NCBI RefSeq assembly: GCF_036174265.1
Contig: NZ_CP108055.1
Coordinates: forward strand, 8,060,001 to 8,124,000
Source of the DNA: Streptomyces sp. NBC_00285
Lineage (GTDB): Bacteria; Actinomycetota; Actinomycetes; Streptomycetales; Streptomycetaceae
Length of the DNA: 64,000 nt
Reading direction: 5' to 3'
The notes beneath the pieces were generated by a model that was given only the letters and a program-made list of their open reading frames with translations, ran no database searches and was not told the origin of the DNA. Within the stretch, counting starts at the first letter, position 1, and every line of letters starts with the position of its first letter. This document shows, one piece after another, positions 37,896 through 46,337 of this stretch. The position numbers were made by a program, and so were the translations under genes.

Positions 37896-39356
37896 ATGGG
37901 ATCCACTTCCGCCGAGAACAACACGAACGGCTCCGCAGGTGTAGGCCGCCGAGATCTGATCAAACGGTCGGCCGCGCTCGGACTGATCTCTGTTCCGACG
38001 ATGAGCTTCCTGTCCGCCTGCGCCAGCAGTGGCGGCGACGACAGCGGCGACAAGGCCAAGGCGGGCAAGAAGACCGCCAAGAACCCCCTGGCCGTCAACG
38101 AGACCGCGCAGATGGAGTTCGTCCTGTTCGACGGTGGTTTCGGCAAGGAGTACGCCGAGGACGCCGTGAAGATCTACGAGACGAACTTCCCCAAGGCCAA
38201 GGTGAAGTTCTCCGCCACCCAGAAGATCCAGTCCACCCTCCAGCCCCGCTTCAACCAGGGCACCCCGCCGGACCTGATCGACAACTCCGGCGCCGAGCAG
38301 ATGGACATGGGCGTCCTGGTCGGCAAGAGCCAGCTCGCCGACCTCACCCCGCTCCTGGACGCCCCGTCCTACGACGACCCCGGCAAGAAGGTCCGCGACA
38401 CCCTGCGGCCCGGGATCGTCGAGATGGGCCAGTTCGACGGCGACCCGGTGTGGATCATGTACTACGCGTACACGGTCTACGGCGTCTGGTACTCCCAGAA
38501 GGCCCTCGACTCGCTCGACGCGGAGTACCCCGAGACCTGGGACCAGATGCTCGCCGTGTGCGCGAAGGCCAAGAAGAAGGGCATGGCGGGCTGGACGTAC
38601 GCGGGCAAGTACCCGTACTACATCCCCTTCTCGCTGTACCCGATGATCGCCAAGGTCGGCGGTGTCGAGGTCCTCGACGCCATCGACAACCTGGAGCCGA
38701 ACGCCTGGAAGAACCCGGCGGTCAAGGCGTGTTTCGACGCCTACTACGAGCTCTACAAGAAGGGCTACGTCCTCAAGGGCACCCCGGGCCTCGACCACAT
38801 CCAGTCGCAGACCGCCTGGGCCCAGGGCAAGGCGCTGTTCATCCCGAACGGCTCCTGGGTGGAGAACGAGTCGGCGAACGTCATCCCCAAGGACTTCGAC
38901 CTCGCCGTCTCCGCGCCCACCGGTATCGACTCCTCCGACAAGATGCCCTTCGGCACCATCTGGGCCTCCGGCGGTGAGCCCTTCATCGTCCCGGCCAAGG
39001 CGAAGAACACCGCGGGCGGCATGGAGCAGCTGCGCATCATGCTCAGCGAGGCGTCCTCGAAGAACTTCACCTCCAAGGTCAAGTCGCTCACCGCCTACAA
39101 CGGCGGCACCGACGGGATCACCCTCACCCCGGGCCTCAAGTCCGGTGTGGCCGCGCTGAAGAAGGCCGGCGACAACGTGGTGAACCCGCGGCTGCAGGAC
39201 TGGTACGTCCAGCTCCAGAAGGAGCAGATCGGGGTGGCGGGTCTCGGCGAGATGATGGCCGGACGGCTCACTCCGGCGGAGGCCATCAAGAAGATCCAGG
39301 GCTACGCCGACGCGGCCGCGAAGGACTCGTCGATCAAGCACTACAAGCACCAGTAA
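37896..39356 (+). CDS. ngcE: NgcE, GlcNAc/chitobiose-binding lipoprotein
   Basis: 486 residues. The N-terminus (MGSTSAENNTNGSAGVGRRDLIKRS...) combines a twin-arginine-like motif with the lipobox LSAC, followed by a bacterial extracellular solute-binding fold (FVLFDGGFGKEYAEDAVKIYE...). It closely resembles, from memory, NgcE of S. olivaceoviridis and SCO6005, the binding protein for N-acetylglucosamine and N,N'-diacetylchitobiose. I start at ATG 37896 (GCGAGGA upstream) rather than TTG 37890. Permeases NgcF and NgcG follow directly; the ATPase must come from elsewhere (MsiK in known systems). The dre-like site suggests DasR control. Confidence 0.9.
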   Translation: MGSTSAENNTNGSAGVGRRDLIKRSAALGLISVPTMSFLSACASSGGDDSGDKAKAGKKTAKNPLAVNETAQMEFVLFDGGFGKEYAEDAVKIYETNFPKAKVKFSATQKIQSTLQPRFNQGTPPDLIDNSGAEQMDMGVLVGKSQLADLTPLLDAPSYDDPGKKVRDTLRPGIVEMGQFDGDPVWIMYYAYTVYGVWYSQKALDSLDAEYPETWDQMLAVCAKAKKKGMAGWTYAGKYPYYIPFSLYPMIAKVGGVEVLDAIDNLEPNAWKNPAVKACFDAYYELYKKGYVLKGTPGLDHIQSQTAWAQGKALFIPNGSWVENESANVIPKDFDLAVSAPTGIDSSDKMPFGTIWASGGEPFIVPAKAKNTAGGMEQLRIMLSEASSKNFTSKVKSLTAYNGGTDGITLTPGLKSGVAALKKAGDNVVNPRLQDWYVQLQKEQIGVAGLGEMMAGRLTPAEAIKKIQGYADAAAKDSSIKHYKHQ

Positions 39357-39372
39357 CGGCGACGGAGCAGCG

Positions 39373-40299
39373 ATGCAGCACGGCAAGTACCGGTTCATCG
39401 TGGGGTTTTTGGCGCTGCCCCTGGGACTGTACGCGCTATTCGTGGTCTGGCCGTTCATCCAGTCCATCTACTACTCGTTCACGGACTGGACCGGCCTGAG
39501 CCCCGAATTCAAGATGGTCGGCCTGGACAACTACCGGAGGATGCTGGACGACGAGATCTTCTGGAAGTCCTTGCAGCACAGCTTGATCTTTGCGCTCGTG
39601 CTGCCGCTGGTGACGATCAGTCTGGCGCTGTTCTTCTCCTTCATGATCAATGTCGGCGGACGGAAAAGGAGGGGAGGCCCGGTCGTCACCGGCGTCCGGG
39701 GCTCCTCCTTCTACAAGATCGTCTATTTCTTCCCCCAGGTCCTTTCGATCGCGATCGTCGCCCTGTTGTTCGCCTTCGCGTACAACCCGGACAGCGGGTC
39801 GATCAACTCGGTCCTGCGGGGGATCGGGCTCGACAGCGTCCAGCCACTGTGGCTGGGCGACCCGAGCCTCGCCCTGTGGGCCGTCATGGCGGTGCTGGTG
39901 TGGTCCACGGTGGGCTTCTTCGTGGTCCTGTTCTCCGCCGGTATGGCCTCCATTCCGGCGGACCTGTACGAGGCCGCGCTGCTCGACGGGGCGGGCCGGG
40001 CGGCCACGTTCTTCCGCATCACCCTGCCGCTGCTGTGGGACACCGTGCAGTCCGGCTGGGTCTACATGGGCATCCTCGCGCTGGGTGCCGAGTCGTTCGC
40101 GGTCGTACAGATCATGACGACCGGGCCCGGCGGTCCCGACTACTCGACCACCGTCATGGTCCTGTACGTGTACCAGAAGGCGTTCCGTGACGGACAGGCC
40201 GCCTACGCCACCACCATCGGCGTCGCCCTGCTCGTCGTCACGCTGGCGTTCGCCGCCCTGGTGATGCGGCTGGGCCGGCGCGAGCGGCTGGAGTTCTGA
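39373..40299 (+). CDS. ngcF: NgcF, ABC sugar permease
   Basis: 308 residues, six membrane helices of the MalF-like CUT1 class. The EAA loop reads DLYEAALLDGAGRAATFFRITLPLLWD. A cytoplasmic Arg/Lys/Gly-rich loop (GGRKRRGG) between helices is unusual but present. The gene follows ngcE by 16 bases (GGAGCAG before the ATG). Together with NgcG it forms the translocation channel. Confidence 0.9.
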   Translation: MQHGKYRFIVGFLALPLGLYALFVVWPFIQSIYYSFTDWTGLSPEFKMVGLDNYRRMLDDEIFWKSLQHSLIFALVLPLVTISLALFFSFMINVGGRKRRGGPVVTGVRGSSFYKIVYFFPQVLSIAIVALLFAFAYNPDSGSINSVLRGIGLDSVQPLWLGDPSLALWAVMAVLVWSTVGFFVVLFSAGMASIPADLYEAALLDGAGRAATFFRITLPLLWDTVQSGWVYMGILALGAESFAVVQIMTTGPGGPDYSTTVMVLYVYQKAFRDGQAAYATTIGVALLVVTLAFAALVMRLGRRERLEF

Positions 40300-40303
40300 T
40301 CCG

Positions 40304-41227
40304 ATGAAGACGACCGAGACCCCCGCCCCCGTACCGGCCGAGCCCGGTGTTCCCGTGTCCAAGGCCGACGGCCCGGCCGACCCGCCCCGCAGGGCGAAGA
40401 AGGACGGCAACGTCCTCAACGTCTTCTCGCACGGCGTCCTGATCCTCTGGGCGATCATGGTCGTGATGCCGTTGCTGTGGGCGGTGATGACGTCCTTCAA
40501 GGACGACAGCGCCATCTTCAACTCGCCCTGGGCGCTGCCGGACAAGCTTCACTTCGACAACTGGGCACGGGCCTGGACCGACGCCAACATGAGCGACTAC
40601 TTCCTGAACACCATTCTGGTGGTGGCGGGTTCGCTCATCGGCACCCTCGTGCTCGGTTCCATGGCGGCGTACGTGCTCGCCCGGTTCGACTTCCCGGGCA
40701 ACCGTTTCATCTACTACTTGTTCATCGGCGGCATGAGCTTCCCGATCATGCTGGCGCTGGTCCCGCTGTTCTACGTCGTCAACAACATGGGCCTGCTGAA
40801 CACGATCCACGGACTGATCCTGGTCTACATCGCCTACTCGTTGCCGTTCACGGTCTTCTTCCTGACCGCGTTCTTCCGCACCCTGCCGAGCTCGGTGGCG
40901 GAGGCGGCCTTCGTGGACGGGGCGTCGCACTCCAGGACGTTCTTCCAGATCATGCTGCCCATGGCCAAGCCGGGCCTGATCAGCGTGGGGATCTTCAACT
41001 TCCTGGGCCAGTGGAACCAGTACATGCTGCCCACGGTGCTCAACACCGACCCGGACAAGCGGGTGCTGACCCAGGGGCTGGTGCAACTCGCTGCCAGCCA
41101 GGGCTACAAGGGCGACTGGTCGGGTCTGTTCGCCGGCCTCGTGATGGCGATGATCCCGGTCCTCGCCGCGTACATCGTCTTCCAGCGACAGGTGGTGGCC
41201 GGGCTCACGGCGGGCGCCCTGAAGTAG
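40304..41227 (+). CDS. ngcG: NgcG, ABC sugar permease
   Basis: 307 residues, MalG-like CUT1 permease, with a Pro-rich cytoplasmic N-terminus (about 1-40) and six helices. The EAA loop is SSVAEAAFVDGASHSRTFFQIMLPMAK. Only four bases separate it from ngcF. An exceptionally long terminator hairpin follows, so the operon ends here and rok7B7 has its own promoter. Confidence 0.9.
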   Translation: MKTTETPAPVPAEPGVPVSKADGPADPPRRAKKDGNVLNVFSHGVLILWAIMVVMPLLWAVMTSFKDDSAIFNSPWALPDKLHFDNWARAWTDANMSDYFLNTILVVAGSLIGTLVLGSMAAYVLARFDFPGNRFIYYLFIGGMSFPIMLALVPLFYVVNNMGLLNTIHGLILVYIAYSLPFTVFFLTAFFRTLPSSVAEAAFVDGASHSRTFFQIMLPMAKPGLISVGIFNFLGQWNQYMLPTVLNTDPDKRVLTQGLVQLAASQGYKGDWSGLFAGLVMAMIPVLAAYIVFQRQVVAGLTAGALK

Positions 41228-41243
41228 ACCCGGCCGCCCGCGC

Positions 41244-41287
41244 GGGCGCTGTCTCTTCAAGATCCAGACCTTGAGGAGACAGCGCCC
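41244..41287 (+). terminator. Long terminator hairpin after ngcEFG
   Basis: An 18-bp stem (41244-41261 with 41270-41287; one G-T pair) and an 8-base loop, beginning 17 bases after the ngcG stop. The outer 12 bp, GGGCGCTGTCTC, are perfectly paired. Confidence 0.92.
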
Positions 41288-41419
41288 CCTCGGCATGGGC
41301 AAGACCGCAGATACTGTTCAACCTCTTGACGGGAGGCGACCCTAACGGCTCAGCTTAGAGTTCACTAGTTGGACATAGACGGGGTCTCATCGATGCGGCC
41401 CCGCGCGCAGGAGGTCGTC

Positions 41420-42619
41420 GTGGAGACTCCGGGGTCGCAGTCGTCGCTGCACCGAGCCAACCTGGAGCGGGTCGTACGGGCCGTCCGGCTGGCCGGGTCG
41501 CTCACGCAGGCGGAGATCGCTCGGAGCACGGGACTGTCCGCCGCGACCGTCTCCAACATCGTCCGCGAGCTCAAGGACGGCGGAACCGTCGAGGTCACGC
41601 CCACGTCCGCGGGCGGCCGGCGGGCCCGAGCGGTGTCCCTGAGCGGTGACGCCGGCATCGTCATAGGGGTGGATTTCGGGCACACCCATCTGCGCGTCGC
41701 GATCGGGAACCTCGCCCATCAGGTGCTGGCCGAGGAGTCCGAACCGCTGGACGTGGACGCCTCCTCCGCGCAGGGCTTCGACCGGGCGGAACAGCTGGTC
41801 AACCGGCTGATCGAGGCGACCGGCGTGGACCGCTCGAAGATCGCCGGGGTGGGCCTCGGCGTCCCCGGCCCGATCGACCTGGAGTCCGGCTCCCTGGGCT
41901 CCTCGGCGATCCTGCCGGGCTGGATCGGCACCAAGCCCGCGGAGGAGCTCGGGGGGCGCCTCGGCGTGCCCGTGCACGTGGACAACGACGCCAACCTCGG
42001 CGCCCTCGGTGAGCTGGTCTGGGGCAGCGGCCGGGGGGTCCGGGACCTGGCGTACATCAAGGTCGCGAGCGGTGTGGGCGCCGGACTGGTGATCAGCGGC
42101 CAGATCTACCGCGGTCCAGGTGGCACTGCGGGAGAAATCGGGCATATTACTCTTGATGAGTCCGGCCCCGTCTGCCGTTGCGGCAACCGCGGCTGCCTGG
42201 AGACCTTCGCGGCTGCGCGCTATGTGCTCCCGCTGCTCCAGTCCAGCCACGGCACCGACCTGACCATGGAAGGCGTAGTACGACTCGCGCGGGACGGAGA
42301 CCCTGGTTGCCGTCGGGTGATCGCCGACGTCGGCCGACACATCGGCAGTGGAGTCGCCAATCTCTGCAACTTGCTGAACCCGAGCCGAGTCGTCCTGGGC
42401 GGTGATCTCGCCGAGGCCGGTGAACTGGTGCTCGGGCCGATCAGGGAGTCGGTCGGCCGCTATGCGATCCCCAGTGCGGCACGCCAACTGAGCGTGCTTC
42501 CCGGGGCACTTGGAGGCCGCGCGGAGGTGCTCGGAGCACTCGCCCTCGCACTCAGCGAGATGGGTGATTCGACCCTTTTGGACAGCACGTTGCATGCAGC
42601 GACACCTGCCTTCACTTAG
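41420..42619 (+). CDS. rok7B7: ROK-family regulator (Rok7B7)
   Basis: 399 residues. An N-terminal winged helix (SLTQAEIARSTGLSAATVSNIVREL, about 28-52) precedes a ROK sugar-kinase-like domain with the ATP-binding VIGVDFGHTHLRVAIG, the GxGxPGP motif and the zinc motif CRCGNRGCLE. It corresponds to S. coelicolor Rok7B7 (SCO6008), which affects the xylose transporter genes, carbon catabolite repression and antibiotic production. I choose GTG 41420, because a perfect AGGAGG ends 5 bases before it; ATG 41393 and TTG 41369 have no comparable site. xylFGH follows. Confidence 0.9.
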   Translation: METPGSQSSLHRANLERVVRAVRLAGSLTQAEIARSTGLSAATVSNIVRELKDGGTVEVTPTSAGGRRARAVSLSGDAGIVIGVDFGHTHLRVAIGNLAHQVLAEESEPLDVDASSAQGFDRAEQLVNRLIEATGVDRSKIAGVGLGVPGPIDLESGSLGSSAILPGWIGTKPAEELGGRLGVPVHVDNDANLGALGELVWGSGRGVRDLAYIKVASGVGAGLVISGQIYRGPGGTAGEIGHITLDESGPVCRCGNRGCLETFAAARYVLPLLQSSHGTDLTMEGVVRLARDGDPGCRRVIADVGRHIGSGVANLCNLLNPSRVVLGGDLAEAGELVLGPIRESVGRYAIPSAARQLSVLPGALGGRAEVLGALALALSEMGDSTLLDSTLHAATPAFT

Positions 42620-42648
42620 AGAACGCAGGACGCCGTTGCCATCTCGTT

Positions 42649-42660
42649 AAGTATTTACTT
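42649..42660. promoter_or_regulatory. Possible Rok7B7 operator before xylF
   Basis: AAGTA-TT-TACTT, a perfect inverted repeat in an AT-rich patch 81-92 bases before the xylF start, followed by two TTGAC elements about 23 bases apart. The first TTGAC could be a -35. Binding by the adjacent ROK protein is inferred from known Rok7B7 control of xylF. Confidence 0.45.
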
Positions 42661-42740
42661 CTTGACGTCGCACGTGTGGCCGAGTTGACTTCCAGCCACC
42701 TCGGCCGCAACGACGCGGCCTCGTCAGGGAGGTTTCAAAA

Positions 42741-43847
42741 GTGAACACGCTCATGCGTCGTGCAGCTGTGTCCGTCGCGATCTCGGCACTCGCCGTCTCG
42801 GTCGCCGCCTGTGGCAAGGCCGGTGACGACAAGGCCAGCGACAGCAGCAGCTCCGGCTCGGGCTCCGGTGGCAAGTCGATCGGCCTGCTCCTGCCCGACA
42901 ACGTCACCGCGCGGTACGAGAAGTTCGACAAGCCGTACTTCGAGGCCAAGGTCAAGGAGCTGTGCAGCGACTGCACCGTCTCCTACGCCAACGCCGCGGC
43001 CGACCCGGCCAAGCAGGCCCAGCAGATGAGCAGCATGGTCACCAAGGGCGTCAAGGTGATCGTGGTCTCGGCGCAGGACTCCGCCGCCATCAAGTCCTCC
43101 ATCGCCTCCGCGGTGAGCAAGGGCGTCAAGGTCGTCGCGTACGACCGTCTGGCCCAGGGCCCGGTCTCCGCGTACGTCTCCTTCGACAACGTCAAGGTCG
43201 GCGAGCTCCAGGGTCAGGCCCTGCTCGACGCCCTCGGCTCCAAGGCGACCCCCAAGGCGAACGTCGTCATGATCAACGGTGACGACGCCGACCCGAACGC
43301 CGGTCAGTTCAAGCAGGGCGCGCACCAGGTCCTCGACGGCAAGGTCAAGATCGCCTACGAGCAGTCCGGCCTGTGGAAGGACACCGTCGCCGCGCAGAAG
43401 ATGTCCGCGGCCATCACCCAGCTGGGCGCCAAGAACATCGTGGGCGTCTACGCCGCCAACGACGGCATGGCCGGTGGCATCGCCAACACCCTCAAGGGTG
43501 CGGGCATCGGCACCATCCCGCTGACCGGTCAGGACGCCGAGCTCGCGGCCATCCAGCGGATCGTCGCCGGCACCCAGTCCTCCACGGTCTACAAGGCCTA
43601 CAAGCCGGAGGCCGACACCGCCGCCGAGCTCGCGGTCAACCTGCTCCAGGGCAAGGACATCAAGTCCCTGGCCGACACCCAGGTGACCAGCGGCTCCGGC
43701 GACAAGGTCCAGGCGAAGCTGCTCACCCCGGTCTCGGTGACCGTGAAGAACATCAAGGACACGGTCGTCAAGGACGGTCTCTACACCGTCGCCGACATCT
43801 GCACCGCGGACTACGCCGCCGCGTGCAAGAAGGCCGGTCTCCAGTAA
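42741..43847 (+). CDS. xylF: XylF, xylose-binding lipoprotein
   Basis: 368 residues. Lipoprotein signal with lipobox SVAAC (Cys near residue 24), a Ser/Gly linker, then a periplasmic-binding-protein-like (RbsB/XylF) two-lobe fold: KSIGLLLPDNVTARYEKFDKPYF, IVVSAQDSAAIKSSI, VAYDRLAQGPVSAYVSFDN, MINGDDADPNAGQFKQG, VYAANDGMAGGIANTL. It captures xylose outside the membrane. GGGAGG stands 9 bases before GTG 42741. Two hairpins after the stop separate it from xylG and would favour excess binding protein. Confidence 0.92.
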   Translation: MNTLMRRAAVSVAISALAVSVAACGKAGDDKASDSSSSGSGSGGKSIGLLLPDNVTARYEKFDKPYFEAKVKELCSDCTVSYANAAADPAKQAQQMSSMVTKGVKVIVVSAQDSAAIKSSIASAVSKGVKVVAYDRLAQGPVSAYVSFDNVKVGELQGQALLDALGSKATPKANVVMINGDDADPNAGQFKQGAHQVLDGKVKIAYEQSGLWKDTVAAQKMSAAITQLGAKNIVGVYAANDGMAGGIANTLKGAGIGTIPLTGQDAELAAIQRIVAGTQSSTVYKAYKPEADTAAELAVNLLQGKDIKSLADTQVTSGSGDKVQAKLLTPVSVTVKNIKDTVVKDGLYTVADICTADYAAACKKAGLQ

Positions 43848-43855
43848 GAAGCCGC

Positions 43856-43890
43856 CCTCAGGGCGTGCTCCTCGCGGACACGCCCTGAGG
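43856..43890 (+). terminator. Attenuating hairpin 1 after xylF
   Basis: Perfect 12-bp stem (CCTCAGGGCGTG with its complement), 11-base loop, 8 bases past the xylF stop. Inside an operon it probably acts as a partial terminator and 3' stabiliser of xylF mRNA. Confidence 0.85.
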
Positions 43891-43901
43891 ACACAGAGCC
43901 T

Positions 43902-43951
43902 GTCCGGTGCCCGCACCGCCTTCATACCCCGCTGCGGGGCGGGCACCGGAC
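43902..43951 (+). terminator. Attenuating hairpin 2 before xylG
   Basis: Perfect 13-bp stem (GTCCGGTGCCCGC, 43902-43914, with 43939-43951). The 24-base loop can form its own CCCCG/CGGGG hairpin. It lies 11 bases after hairpin 1; about 170 bases without a recognised feature follow to xylG. Confidence 0.75.
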
Positions 43952-44124
43952 GGAAACATGGCGGACGCAGCCGTTGCCAGGAGGCATCGGCCACGCGCAT
44001 GTTCGACTTGTAAATCGGTGCTTACGGCGCAACTCGTCCGACGAGCGCCGCACAGCACAACCCTCCGCGCCTTTACCCCAAGCGCGGCATCCCCGCCGGT
44101 CAGGCGGCGAAGGAGATGGTTCAC

Positions 44125-44907
44125 GTGTCCGCTACGCCCGTGCTGGCGTTGCGCGGAGTTTCCAAGCGATTCGGTGCGGTCCAGGCCCTCACCGATGTAG
44201 AGCTTGAGGTCCACGCCGGAGAAGTGGTCGCCCTGGTCGGCGACAACGGCGCCGGAAAGTCCACGCTGGTCAAGACGATCGCCGGTGTGCATCCCATCGA
44301 TGAGGGAGTCATCGAGTGGGACGGCAACCCGGTCAGCATCGACAAGCCGCACGACGCCCAGGGACTCGGCGTCGCGACGGTCTACCAGGACCTCGCCCTG
44401 TGCGACAACCTCGATGTGGTCGGCAATCTCTTCCTCGGGCGCGAGCTGCTGCACCGAGGCGCCATCGACGAGGTCACGATGGAGCAGAAGGCGCGTGAGC
44501 TGCTGAGCACGCTCTCCATCCGGATCCCGAGCGTGCGCATCCCGATCGCCAGCCTCTCCGGTGGCCAGCGCCAGGTCGTCGCCATCGCGCGTGCCCTGGT
44601 CGGCGACCCCAAGCTCGTCATCCTCGACGAGCCCACCGCCGCTCTCGGCGTCGAGCAGACCGCACAGGTCCTCGACCTGGTCGAGCGGCTGCGCGAGCGC
44701 AACCTCGCCGTCATCCTCATCAGCCACAACATGGCCGACGTGAAGGCAGTGGCCGACACCGTCGCCGTGCTGCGTCTGGGCAAGAACAACGGGTCCTTCC
44801 CGGTGAAGGACACCAGTCAGGAAGAGATCATCTCCGCGATCACGGGAGCCACGGAGAACGCCGTGACCCGTCGTGCGGGGCGTCGCAGCACGGAGGCCGC
44901 GAAGTGA
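44125..44907 (+). CDS. xylG: XylG, xylose ABC transporter ATPase
   Basis: 260 residues, one nucleotide-binding domain: Walker A GDNGAGKST, Q-loop region VATVYQDLALCDN, signature LSGGQRQ, Walker B LVILDEP and switch His in LISHN. E. coli XylG has two such domains in one chain; here a single-domain protein must dimerise. GTG 44125 is preferred, since AAGGAG ends 9 bases before it, while ATG 44116 directly abuts that sequence. The stop overlaps the xylH start. Confidence 0.9.
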   Translation: MSATPVLALRGVSKRFGAVQALTDVELEVHAGEVVALVGDNGAGKSTLVKTIAGVHPIDEGVIEWDGNPVSIDKPHDAQGLGVATVYQDLALCDNLDVVGNLFLGRELLHRGAIDEVTMEQKARELLSTLSIRIPSVRIPIASLSGGQRQVVAIARALVGDPKLVILDEPTAALGVEQTAQVLDLVERLRERNLAVILISHNMADVKAVADTVAVLRLGKNNGSFPVKDTSQEEIISAITGATENAVTRRAGRRSTEAAK

Positions 44908-46214
44908 GCGACACATCCAAGGTTTCCAAGACGGAGACGCCGACCACGGTCGCGCCCGCCGACGACCCCACCGCCGCGCCGGTCGCAGTCGTCGACCCCC
45001 GGCTGCTGGTCCGCGAAGAGGGCTTCAAGGGCTACTGGACCGAGTTCACGCGCAAGGTCAAGGGCGGTGAGCTGGGCTCCCTGCCGGTGGTGATCGGTCT
45101 GATCATCATCTGGACGATCTTCCAGTTCCAGAACGACCGCTTCCTGAGCGCCGACAACCTCTCGAACGTCAGCTACTACCTCTCGGCCACCGGCATGATC
45201 GCCATCGGCCTGGTGTTCGTCCTGCTGCTCGGCGAGATCGATCTGTCGGTCGGTTCCCTCAGCGGCCTGGCCTCCACCGTCTTCGCCGTGTTCGTGGTCA
45301 ACCACGGCATGAACACCTGGCTCGCGCTGATCCTCGGCATCCTCACCGGCGTCGCCGCCGGCGCCCTGCACGGCTGGTTCTTCGCGAAGATCGGGGTGCC
45401 CGCCTTCGTCGTCACCCTCGCGGGTCTCCTCGGCTGGAACGGCCTGATGCTGTGGATGCTGGGCTCCAGCGGCACCATCAACATCCCGTCCGACTCGGGT
45501 CCGATCCACCTGCTCAGCCAGAGCTCGTTCTTCATGGACCAGGCCATCATCGGCGCCTACCTGCTGGCCGGCCTCGGTGTGGTGCTCAGCCTCGTCGGCA
45601 ACTTCAACGAGCAGCGCCGTCGCAAGGCCGCGGGCGTTCCCTTCCGTCCCACCAGCGAGATCCTCGTGCGCGTCGGCGCCCTGGCCATCGCCTCCTTCGT
45701 CGCCGCGGCCGTCCTCAACAACGCGTCCGGCGTCTCAAACTCCCTGGTGATCTTCCTCGCCGCCCTGGTCGTCGTGGACTTCGTGCTGCGCCGTACAACC
45801 TTCGGCCGCAAGGTCTTCGCCCTCGGTGGAAACGTCGAAGCCGCCCGTCGTGCCGGTATCAACGTGCCGATCGTCCGCATCACCGTGTTCGCCATCTCCG
45901 GCGGCTTCGCGGCGATCGGCGGCATGTTCTTCGCCGGTCAGACGGCGAGCGCGACGCTCAGCGCCGGTACCGGCAACGTCCTCATGCTCGCCATCGCGGC
46001 GGCCGTCATCGGCGGTACGTCGCTGTTCGGCGGACGCGGCTCGGTGTGGTCGGCGCTCCTCGGCATGCTGGTCATCCAGTCGATCCAGACGGGCCTGGAC
46101 CTGCTGAACATGAACCAGTCGATCCAGTACATGATCACCGGTGGTGTTCTGCTGGGCGCGGTCGTCATCGACTCCGTGTCGCGAAGGTCTCAGAAGGCCG
46201 CAGGCCGCGGATAA
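44904..46214 (+). CDS. xylH: XylH, xylose ABC transporter permease
   Basis: 436 residues with about ten hydrophobic segments of the branched-chain/ribose (CUT2) permease class: GMIAIGLVFVLLLGEIDLSVGSLSGL (the conserved EIDLSVG motif), VPAFVVTLAGLLGWNGL, and AARRAGINVPIVRITVF. The first 60 residues are cytoplasmic and polar. The GTG start overlaps xylG (GTGA). It forms the xylose channel as a homodimer. Confidence 0.92.
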   Translation: MSDTSKVSKTETPTTVAPADDPTAAPVAVVDPRLLVREEGFKGYWTEFTRKVKGGELGSLPVVIGLIIIWTIFQFQNDRFLSADNLSNVSYYLSATGMIAIGLVFVLLLGEIDLSVGSLSGLASTVFAVFVVNHGMNTWLALILGILTGVAAGALHGWFFAKIGVPAFVVTLAGLLGWNGLMLWMLGSSGTINIPSDSGPIHLLSQSSFFMDQAIIGAYLLAGLGVVLSLVGNFNEQRRRKAAGVPFRPTSEILVRVGALAIASFVAAAVLNNASGVSNSLVIFLAALVVVDFVLRRTTFGRKVFALGGNVEAARRAGINVPIVRITVFAISGGFAAIGGMFFAGQTASATLSAGTGNVLMLAIAAAVIGGTSLFGGRGSVWSALLGMLVIQSIQTGLDLLNMNQSIQYMITGGVLLGAVVIDSVSRRSQKAAGRG

Positions 46215-46231
46215 CCGCAGCTCGGCCCCGC

Positions 46232-46269
46232 CCGGTCGCCCGGTACCCCACAAGGTGCCGGGCGACCGG
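46232..46269 (+). terminator. Terminator after xylFGH
   Basis: 16-bp stem (CCGGTCGCCCGGTACC, 46232-46247, with 46254-46269; one G-T pair) and a 6-base loop, 18 bases past the xylH stop. Confidence 0.9.
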
Positions 46270-46337
46270 CATGTCGGAGAACATTAGACTCGGACCCGCC
46301 CGGCAAGCTCGATCAGCTCTAATGCAAGGAGGCACGG

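Noticed and set aside
41369..41419. TTG 41369 or ATG 41393 as start of the ROK regulator
   Set aside because: Only GTG 41420 has an AGGAGG at correct spacing.
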